From positions 4,206,003 through 4,270,002 of the forward strand of contig OY811976.1 in NCBI GenBank assembly GCA_963681505.1: a stretch of 64,000 bases of DNA, given 5' to 3'. Of the stretch, positions 22,398 to 33,600 are shown piece by piece. The position numbers were made by a program, and so were the translations under genes. The number at the start of each line of letters is the position of its first letter. Position 1 is the first letter of the stretch. The stretch is from Eunapius fragilis (taxonomy: Eukaryota > Porifera > Demospongiae > Spongillida > Spongillidae). A model generated the notes under the pieces. It had not been told where the DNA came from. It saw only the letters and a list, made by a program, of their open reading frames with translations, and made no database searches.

Positions 22398-22570
22398 TAG
22401 TCATGGGATAAAAAGATAGTGAGTACAATGGGACTAATATTAGCATGTAATGGAACATGGGACATGAGTATGTAGTGGGCCATGGTACATCAAGGAGGTA
22501 TATGCTCATGTCCCACGGCATTCTGATGCCCCTTGGCAACACTCCAGTCCTGTACATACAACACACCAGT
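22398..22570 (+). repeat. Second copy of the 16862 repeat
   Basis: ATAGTCATGGGATAAAAAGA, AACATGGGACATGAGTATGT, GGGCCATGGTACATCA and CTTGGCAACACTCCAGTCC follow in the same order and orientation as at 16870-17060. Confidence 0.8.
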
Positions 22571-22799
22571 TGCAAGTACCGCAGTTGATCGTAACAGTAA
22601 ATTCCAGGCATATTTTCTCCTCGGGAGTGTAGCCTAACCCGAGACCCAAATGCGCAGTGTCAAGTGGAGGGTCAGTTAGGACTGCCAAATCACTATAGCA
22701 CAGTGATCATACAATGGGTACAATACACTACCTTAAATACTATAATACAATAACCAGTTTAGCCAGTCTCTTGGACATGCTCAGGTGGAATAGTCCAAA

Positions 22800-23690
22800 G
22801 GTCACAAACACTACACTCCTCCCCCTTTAGTTCCAAACTTCAAGTTGACGATGTACACGAGTGCAATGTCTGAGTACATCTGGTTCAGGAGCTTCTGTTG
22901 GTTTCACAGTGGGTTCTGCTGGGGGCATCAGGAATTGGTTCTGGTAGGGCCTGTGGAACAGGTTCTGCTTGGAACAACCTCTGGAGTGCCAAGTGTCCCC
23001 TTGGAAACATCCTCAGATGTAACAGGTACCACTTCTTCACAACCATGAGCCTGTACATGATCAATATGACGTCACACTTGCTGACTATCACTATGGATAA
23101 TGACCATGGACACCAGACCTGTCATGGAAATCACCTTCCCTCGGACCATTTCCACTGAAACTGCGAGTATACACCAGGCCAGCCGTTCTGAACGCATATG
23201 AGTCTTAGCACGCTCATCATGCCTCTTCTTCTGGTGTTCTTGCTCTTTCTGGACTCTGATTCACACCTCTGGGAACAGGAAATGAAGGTGTGATCTTGGC
23301 TTATGCCCAAACAACAGTTCTGCCGGAGAATGACCAGAAGTAGAGTGAGGAGTTAATCTGTATTGGAAAAGGAATCGGGATAGATGAGTAACCAAATCCC
23401 TCCCCCCCCTCCCCCCTAACCATCATCTGCACGGCTTCCTTGAATTTTTGCACTGCCCGTTCAACCATTACTATCTGGATGGTAGGGAGCACACCTAATT
23501 TTTCTAAACCCATTCCTTTTAACGAAGGTAGCAAAATCCATACTGGTGAAGGCAGAACCATAATCAGTGACCAACACTTCAGGTAGCCCATGAGTAGAAA
23601 AGCTATGCCTGAGAGCTTTGATAACCTGCAAGTAGTCCAGATCACAAAATGGACTCATATGACACAAGAACACTACCAACATGTAATTTC
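22800..23690 (-). pseudogene. Gypsy integrase remnant
   Basis: On the - strand near 23690-23470: IKALRHSFSTHGLPEVLVTD, GSAFTSMDFATF and APYHPDSNG, the usual integrase core around the second catalytic aspartate (here TDYG instead of TDNG). The following ERAVQKFKEAVQMM carries the catalytic glutamate but lies in another frame. Frames with the GHSPAELLFG-type C-terminal region are broken. The N-terminus is truncated at about 23690. Non-functional. Confidence 0.7.
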
Positions 23691-23904
23691 ACACTGTAGT
23701 ACAACTTAGTAAGCACTGCCAATCAGATAGAGTACCATGTATGGGAACATGAGTTGACTAACCAACCCCTCCCCCATAAATCCTACCATATCTTGGCTCT
23801 CAAAATATGCTATCAGCTGAAATTAATAATCCTAAATCATTTTAAGTCTCTCTATGATGCACACAGAATTTGAGCATATAGTGAATGGAATGAGACATGT
23901 GGAG

Positions 23905-24020
23905 TGGAGCCTTGTGTGTGTATGTGTGTGCATGTGTGTGTGTGCATTTACGTGTATGTGCATTGCACATGTGCGTTTGTGTGGGTGTGCATGCATTGTT
24001 TATATGTACTGGACTGGCAT
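23905..24020. repeat. (TG)n-rich low-complexity stretch
   Basis: Imperfect TGTGTG with ATG and CATG interruptions. Spurious frames on both strands derive from it. Confidence 0.85.
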
Positions 24021-25687
24021 GTTGCGATGCCCACACACAACTCATGGAAATTCCAGTGCTACTTAGGATTAGTGGTTCCATCAATAATGAAGTGCTGACC
24101 ATGTATGTGTACAAGGCTGAGGTCAAACCACAGGATGGGGAGGTGGCAAACATGAGGGGAATGAGAGGGTGAGGACAAAAGCCTGACAGAGATGAATATG
24201 TAGGCTGCAAGGTAGGTACGAAGGTCTATTAGATTTGCAATTGGTCCATATGGAGGAGGAGAGAGTAACTAATGACTGTTGCATAGCAGCATAAAGGAGG
24301 ATATATATAAAAGGGAGGGCCAGGGTACATAGCAGGGGTGCATAGCAACATAAAGGGGAGGGGTAAGTAATAATATATGGGAGGGGTACATAACAATAAG
24401 GGGGAGCACATACCATCATAGGGGAGAGGTATGCAGCAACAGAAGTGAATGGAGGGGTGCATAACAACTTAACGTTTGTAGCAAAATAAGGGATGGATAC
24501 ATATCAAAACAAGGCTAGGGAGGGGGGTACATAGCAACGGAGTACAGAGTAACAAGAGAGCAGTACATGTAGCAAGTCTTTATGTCACAAGAATACAGTG
24601 CAAAAAAACTGTGTCCAATTCATTGCAATAAGCATCCACCTTTTTTTGTTTTACATAGATCAATATTGTATCTTCAGGAAGTTGTTAAGCCAACTTAATA
24701 TGATATCTCAATAAATTAAGTGCAAGGTGAGAGCATAATGAGTGGCAGATAATGTCAATGTCCCTCATATTTAATTGCAATACAAACACCTTTGAAACAG
24801 TGTTGATTCCATTAATTAGGAGCAATATTACACAGAAAATGCAACATATCTAAGCATGTAACACACTCATATATTTATTAATACATCTGATTGATACCAA
24901 ACAACATTCCAAATAATGCTTACATATCCGTGAGGAAAACGGGGAAGGCCTACGCCATGTCCATGACCCTGGACACATGCAGCAAGCAAAGGTTTGTCGT
25001 ACGTAAAATACACAAAAGCGATTCTGGCTCAAACCCATCCCATTACTTCAGAATGTGAATTCCCCACTTCAGTTCAATTTGGTTGCCAAAGCACTTCATC
25101 AGGTGTTGTATCATGGTCAAAGACCAATTTGACAGAAACTAAAAAGGGAGTAAATGAAGTATGTCTATCTTCAGTAGCTTTCTTTTCATTTCCTGCTGTA
25201 CTAATCATAGCACAGCATCAACAGTGCGTGGCTAGCATTTTTTACACCATTCTCAGTCAAGGCATGGAAATGAGTTTTCTTTCTATTTGTATAGACACTA
25301 TATATAAAAGACAAAGTCAAACAAAGTTTGTACTCTATAGAGTACTTCTTGTATGCCACAACAGTTGCAGAGAGAACCCATTTGCAAGGAAATAATTCTG
25401 GCTATATACATTGTCAATGGAACGTGCATGTGAGATATATGCATCCATAATGAATTCAGCAATTCATTTGTCCATTGATTTCTCTACATGATTAGGGCAT
25501 TGCTATTACCAATTCCCAAGGTGTGCAATGTAAAGTAAGATAATCGAGTGAAATTTACTTAGGATTTAATGCATTGCGCATGTAGTACATATAACGAAGG
25601 CCACATTAAAACAGCATTTACAATACAATTCTGCCCACTATGCATGTGTCTGTCTCATTATCATTATAACAGTAACATCAGAAGTTT
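24021..25687. other. Intergenic, no gene recognised
   Basis: Purine-rich imperfect repeats of about 25 bp (GGAGGGGTACATAACAACATAA-like) occur at about 24290-24540. One + frame at 24994-25395 has no recognisable domain. This is the 3' flank of the SRCR gene; an AATAAA-like polyadenylation signal was not pinned down. Confidence 0.4.
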
Positions 25688-28600
25688 CTATGAGGTGACT
25701 TCGCTGTATGATGGTGGTGCATCCTTTATTATCCATTCGTTATTCTCATTTTCTGCACGTTGGTTCTTGGCATTTGTTCTGGAGACTGCACCCATTATTG
25801 GAATGGCATCCACTGTTGATGAAGGTATTCGTGGAGCTGTATTTCTGCTAATTAAAGTTTCTGAAGATGTGAGTGGCTGGGTAATGCCATTTCTTGGTTG
25901 AACATAAATAACTGGCACAGATGGTTCTGATCTTTTGAAAAATCTGCATTTCTGACAGAACAAGGTGTACTGTAGAAAAAAATATGAAAACCAGAATATT
26001 ATTGAATTTATGTACATGCATTTATAATTGTCCGGACATTCAATGTATAGCGTTTTAATAGTATATGTATACTGCACCCATGCATGTGGGTATCAACACT
26101 TACTAAGCATTTATAATTAATGTTATATCAATACATTCATTGACTGGATATTATCTATTACAAGCAGGACAAGCGTCATTGTGTATGTATATCCGAAGAA
26201 AGACTGGTCAATGTCGCACAGCTTTTATAGATGAGTGAAATAGCATGCATACATCTGAAGATGTATATGCAGCATATGAGCTATATACAGTTGATGATAT
26301 CATACTGGATGTGATAATTGTTATCCAACAATAGTATGTATTTCATGAACATTAATACAAAGTTTCCACCTGTGAAATGAAATTCTCCCTTTGATGTTGA
26401 CATAGAATGATCAATTGGCACTAAGAGTACATGAACGTCACCTCACATCATGTGCAGTTATCATAGCTGTATTTTATAGCACATGTCATGGCTATGAATA
26501 GTTGCATGAGGCAATACAAAAAGTATTAGATAACAATTAGACATTTTACATGTATCCAGATATTATTTTCCTCCTTAAAAAAATATTATCATATTCTAAA
26601 AAAGTCATAACATTATTTTCATAAATTTTGTCACTGTATGCAATAATAGCTATGATGCCATGGATGACATCATGGTTAGAATTTTGAGCTCGTGAAATTT
26701 AACTAGCACTATGTATTTTTTTAACTTTCAAATTCATGTTTAAAAATCAGTTACAAGTATACACAATTTATAAAAGTGTAGATTGTACCAAAACACAATC
26801 TATGTTCATGCCCAAAACTTACATCTCTTCGACATAATTTGCAGTAACATCCAACACATGCACAAGATGCGCATATGAGAATGAGTCCTACAAATATTCC
26901 CATAGCAATATATAGTCCCTCGATTTGTCCAGTAGTGTAAACTTGATCTAGAAAATTAAAAATTCTAATTTAACAATGAGATTCAATGACGCAAAAAGTG
27001 TAAGGTTTCTTGAGAAGAATGGTTTTAATGATGTCTGTATACTAAAATCTTATATACATTGTGTATTTATTACCCGATGTATTATTCAATAACAATAGCC
27101 TTACAACTAATGAGCTGAGTTTTTTTTTTTCATTTAGTTCAGAATCAGGCTTCTTATTTCAGGATGGCCATCATAAATATCCCATGCAGAAGCTTAGGCA
27201 CGAACAGAACTCTTACGCTATTTTTCATCAAGAAATTACATTATTATTTCATGAATAGCATATTGCAATACTACTTTATAACACAGAACTCAAGAACATG
27301 GAACATGCATCATGAAGTGCTAGACTCAAGGACATGATTGCTATGTGTGAAGGAATTTCCATACTTCTGAAATGACAAGGTAGCCATCACAGATACGGAA
27401 TAATTTAAAAAGCTACAGAATTATGTCCAACAGTCATAGATTAACAGTTTGTTCCAGCTTTATGGTATAGCGGTTGTTACAGGTCTCAAAATCATAGATG
27501 GAAAATTTACTTACCACATTGTAATGTTGCAATGGTGGCCCCACTGCACCCCTCACCAAATCCGATAGGAGGATTATACCCACACTGGACGAGCTTGTTG
27601 TTGGTTGGGTAGGAGCAGTTACTTACATTGGTCAGCCATATTGGCTTTGAATAGCTCTGACTGTTTAAACCACTATGGAAAAAGTAATCATCAGTTTTGT
27701 CATTTCAAGTAAGGAGAATTGTAATTGATGCAGCTGGTTTGTTTTAAGGTCACTCAATTATGTGTACATTTTATAAGTAATATGACATCATAAACAAACA
27801 CATGAACACATCTACAATGGGCTATCAACCGAATAGATTTATATTCATTTACATGTCTTCAAAGCATGTGCCATATGAGAGCACATATCACGTACCAAAT
27901 ACTTTCATGCATACACTTCTACTCCTTTACCACCCCATACTAAACCTACATCCATATGGACATGAAGCAGTATGTCATAATTGAACGTTTAATTTACATG
28001 TACATTCTAAAGCTATCCAAGAACAATTTTGTAGCTTGGAACTATTTATATAGATAATATGGAACTATTTTCTATACCATGCTGGCAAGGGATATTATGC
28101 ATGTGTCTGAGCATGTGAATGTGTATATCTATGTGCACATGCACAAGTGCATTAGTCTATGTGCAGTTGCAATTGTGACATGTATGCTCATGTCTATACA
28201 TGTCTACTTTTGTATACTTTATTGTTAGCTTGTAGGGATGTTGAGCAAATTGTTAAGAGTTTGGTGGTATAAACTCATATTGTTTGACCTGGTCTCTAAC
28301 AGTAAGTGGACTGCAAACTGATACCTGCAACATATGCATGTCTTTATGCGTACACATATAATAGTACATAGGTGTAATCTTTGGTGTATTTTCAGCTGGT
28401 ACACTTATGTAAGTTGCATGTGCATGCTACCACCAATATACCTTTTACTTGGGTTAATGGTAAAGTATGAACTTGATGGATCATATCCCAACTGAGCACA
28501 CACAATGCGCCCTGCATCCTCATTCCATCCTGCTGAACAAACAGATCCCCAGACTCCATTGTAGAAAATCTCCACGTACCCGATGGCACCAGAGTTGATT

Positions 28601-30589
28601 CCACCAGTGAGGCGAACAGACCCTTCAGAGTCAGCTGCAAATGATTAAACAAAAGTTCATAAATGAACTCTTTCATGTAATATCACTGCTTCTTACTATT
28701 AGAGCAAATCACACCAGCATAAATATCCAAACCATATGATGTGCAGTTAGACGTTGAGTATTTAGTAGAACATGTAGACTTCGATTGAATTCCACTTTTT
28801 TGATGAGGAATTTTAGAATGTGTAGCTGAGTTGTATGTATAGTAAGTGTAGTAGTAATATTGGTATGATGTTGTACACACAGTAATGGTGGACATCTTGG
28901 GCAAGGAATCACGGTTTGCAGCAATGCTGTAAAAGTGAAAATATAATGGACCCATTATTCTAGTCTATATTAGCTTATACTCCCTGCATATTATTGAACC
29001 AAATTTACTGACTGCAATCACTTGTCAACAGATGGAGTGAGCGATTCCAAAATGTACACAATATAACACTAATGACTCCAATCAAAAAGGCGTTGATAAA
29101 GTTTGATTGACTGACTGACTGACTAACTGTCTGGTCGATTGTTCAATCAATTAATCAACATGATTGATCGATTTATTGATCAATGGATCGGTTGGTCAAT
29201 TGGTCTATTGATTGATTTATCGATTAATATGCTTATGTAATCTGAAAGTGACATAAAAAATGCATGAAAAAAGTTTAGCGGTCAAGCATTGCATATTTTT
29301 TCAAAAACTTACTTGTATGTTTTAGTTGTTGTGAATGTGTAGCCCAGTTTATTACAGACAGTACTGAGGTCAAATTTGTATGGGCACAATCGTACCCATC
29401 CATAGGTAGAGATAAACATTTCTACAGCTCCTTGCCCGTTATTTGTAGAACCAACCAATCTGACATCACCAATATTTTCAGCTAAGAGAGAGAGAAATAA
29501 AAGAGTTATTACAACAGAAATTCATTTTCTTTGATGCTGATCAGCGTTCTACATAATATGAATAGTATGGTGAATTTAAGTGTCATCAAATTTTCACTGG
29601 GGACAATGGATTGAAACATGTTTAGAAACAAACAGTTCTACTATGTATTCATTACTAGATACATTTTTCGTGTATTAAAGAGCCAGTAAAAGATATGTGC
29701 ACTAAGATATTGTATGTACTAAGATATTGTATGTGGCAAAATACAGGGTTCAAACCTTTCCCATATGTAGAATTGGGATTATGGAGTGATACTATGGAAG
29801 CAGGTTGACAAAGATTATTTTCTAATCATGCATTGTGTCAAGATGAAGCCAAGGTTTGTTTTTTTATTTTATTATTAGGAGAATGATTTCTGACTCTCAG
29901 ATATGGTTCTATATAGTACAGTTGCTTTAGGTTTACTCTTGTTTCGTATCCAGACCCAATCTACTCTTTTCAGCCGCTGGTTTAGACGAACAAACAGATA
30001 ACCTTAACGGAATTTTTAACCCCTATTCACCCGATGTCCCGTACGAAGGACAAATGTCTTGCGTAAGGGACAATTTTCGAAGCCCTTTTTATACGTGACC
30101 TCAGTAAACATTGTACTAAAAATGGCGTAAGCAGGCAGTTCTCGAGTTACTCTCGCTGGTGGTGCGTCTTTTGTAAAAGACTGGGAGACAGGGCAATGCA
30201 TACGCGCGCGAGGTACGAATGTAACGAAAAAGTCGTGACATTCGTACCTCGCGAGCGTATGCTTTATGCGCATGCGTATACAAAATACCGCAAGCGTCAT
30301 AATTTTAATTAAGGATTTTCACATTCCTATAGCGTTATGTAAATAGCGGGCAATGCGCGTCGAATCGATGCGCATAGGGGATAAAAGAAGTTTGCCTGGA
30401 AAGTAGGTACCCTTAATCACGTGATTTTCAGCTAGCTAGCTGGAGTGACCTTTACGCGTGTGGTGATTTATTCGCAATAGCGCTCAACTACAACATATGT
30501 AAGTATGGGTCTAGCAAATTTTTACCGAATGAGGGCATACATGTACCCTAGGCACGAATACAGCATCTGATATAACCTAATACGTACAC

Positions 30590-30627
<38 letters not shown>

Positions 30628-33600
30628 ATATAAATTTTTAACATAAGACATCGCCACTAGGCACTAGTGTACTTAGGGCATCGAGTCGTCCTTTTTTAAA
30701 GTTTGGAATCGTTAAAGCGTCGTATGTCAGTTATGATCCCCGAGTGCTATATATTATAATTATATATAATTATGGAACATTCTATTGGAAAATGGGTCTT
30801 GTGTATATAACATAATTATACCAATATATCTCCTGAAATATTAACGTTATCGGATTCCTATTTCTGACACAACATACCACACCATTACTGTATGTGAAAA
30901 TCCATGTTGGTGTCTTATACATGAGTGGTACCGACGTTACAATGTCCGATACCTCATATGGTTCAAAATGGCCACATCTTCAGGTAGGAGCGTCCAAATA
31001 GGTTCAAATTCAGTGCGTACGTAGAAGGGTCTTGTCGCTATTGACTTGTTCTATTCGTTAATTTTTTCTTATAGCTGTGCAAAGTGCCTGCACGGTTTCC
31101 CGCTCGATGATTTAGGCACTAACTTCCCATGCATACGTTGAATGCCTAATTCACTGGCGCGAATCGAGCGGGAAATCGTGCACGCACTGTGCACAGCTAT
31201 ATCTCCGTAACGGATGAAGTAAAAATTAACTAACAGAATAAATAAATAGCGACAGGACCGAATTTGAACCGATTTGGACGCTCCTATCTGAAGATGTGAC
31301 CGTTCTGAACCCTATTGGGTATCGTACCTTGTAACGTCGGTACCCAGCATGAGTTGTATGAGTAAGACACCAGAATGGATTTTAACATATAGTAATGTAG
31401 TATTTTGTGTTTAAAATAGGAACCCGATAGCGTTAATAATTCGGAAGATGTATCTATTTGCTTGTTATGTTATGTATATATAAATCTACATAGAAGGTTC
31501 CATATATACATCCAGCTACGTATTTTCTGCTTTTAGATAAGTAAATGTATGGACTTCCTGCTGAACATACCACGCAGCCTGGTGTATTATAAAACCACTA
31601 CGCGCGTGATCAATTCACTAACCAAGCCGTGTCCAAAATAGATCAGAGTGAATTAATTATCGGCTGAACGCAAACTTTTTAATTCGTTTCTAATCACGGA
31701 CATTGATCATATATGTTATCCAATCGTCGCCTCCATATTCTGTTGAATGTAACGAAAATGGAAACGTATCACGTGCACCATAGAGTATGCGCTTGACCCT
31801 GAGTGCCTTCCGACCTTGTGTGAATCGCACGTGTTGAAAGTGTAAAACGGGGCTCTAAAAACCATTCTGTTCAAACTAAGAAGAAGAAGAACGTCTAATA
31901 GCATGTCGTATAGCAATTTTAGGGAAAAAAAGACCAAATATTCCAGAGATACTGTCCCGCAAAATAAGGTACCACGGACATTCGCCATTTTTACCAAATA
32001 ACGCACAAAACAATGCAACAGAACAGTTCAAGCCTTTTTTAAAAGGACCGCAAGTAGTGCCTGACATACCATATCTTAACACGCAAGGTGGTTGAAATGT
32101 TGTATTTATTTCTAACAACAGTGCTCGGAACTGATTCAGTAGAATGTCGGGTATATAGTAGTTTTGTGAGACAGTGTACTGCACGTTAGGTCTCTGATAT
32201 TGTCTTGTAGCTCTTGATTCTTATTTTTGAATGCAGGTATTTTTATGTATTGCTCATTAATATTTCACGCCATGCGCTTCTTCCAAGGTGAAGAAAATTT
32301 AGACTGTCGTCACACCGAAAGAATGAAGAACGCTCGAAGAATTCTTTGGTCGTGTCTATTAAGCGAGTGTTCAAGTATTATTCTTATTCTTTGAACCACC
32401 CAATAAGCCAACACCATAGTACAATACATGTAGATACGCTTGTGGGTTTGATATACAGTGAAAACCATGGTAGTTGACATTTTAAAAAATTTTCCTGCTC
32501 TTCAATGTTTGGACTTGGTTTTAGCAATAGTGGTATGAAAATAATGAAATTCTAATAATGCAGTTTGTTTGGCAAAGTAGCTGTCAACAAGAGTTTGTAA
32601 TTGAAAGTTGTCACGTGAATTCTTGGTTTCTATTTTTGGAAATGTGTGCCCCTCGTTCAGCAAAAATATTTTTAGCCCGTTTCTCCTCCTTTTGGAAACA
32701 GGTCAGGCTGAACGTTGGCATATAACTACCACACACATAACTGCATCACTTGGTCGGACCAAATGTTAAACGCGGTAAACTGTTTGAGGTCCGCGGCTGC
32801 AAATGTGCTGTTTTAGAGCGAAACGCGTTTAGCTGTTTGTATCGTACCGCTTTGTGTTTATGCTACCGTAATTTCAAAGTACATAGAAAACAGGTCAGAT
32901 GCCTATCTGAAACGCTCGTTTAATGTCAACTTTCGTTTACTTAGTCGCAGAAATGTCTGCCTTGAACTTTGTGCCCTAAAAATCAGCCGTTTTTTGATAA
33001 ATAAAATTACACTTTTTTACATGATTGTGGTTATTGTTGTTATGAGCGAGGGGTCCGACACGCCAGAAATTTCGTATGACCAGCTCAGAAATTTAAGAAA
33101 TTAATTTCGAAATTTCTGAAATACAGAACTCCGGCAGAAATTTCCTTAATACAATAAAATTTCCGTATTCTAATGAAATTTCGGCAGAAATTTCTGAAAT
33201 TTCCGTATTTTAATGAAATTTCCGGATATCTAGGAATTTTTCTCCGGTTATTGAGAAATTTTAGTCAGGAATATCGAACTGCGACGACCCATTGTTTGAA
33301 CTAAAGAACAATTATTAGTTCGCTTACCAGATTATCGGTGTCCCCAACCTAGAGAGAGTTGTTTCCACTCGGTTCTAGTACCCTAACCGATATAAAACTA
33401 CCTTCGATAAATTAAAGGGGGAGTGAGTTTCCAGACGAAACGTCACCATGAATTAATTTATGGAAATAAAAGCAGGGCTGCCTGCATAGCGCATATACAT
33501 AGTCATTGTGCATCTAACCTATTGGTATGCACAGTCTGGGTATGCATATGGTAGATAATAGTACAGTAAACAAGCATCTGGACAAACAGAAAATAATCTT

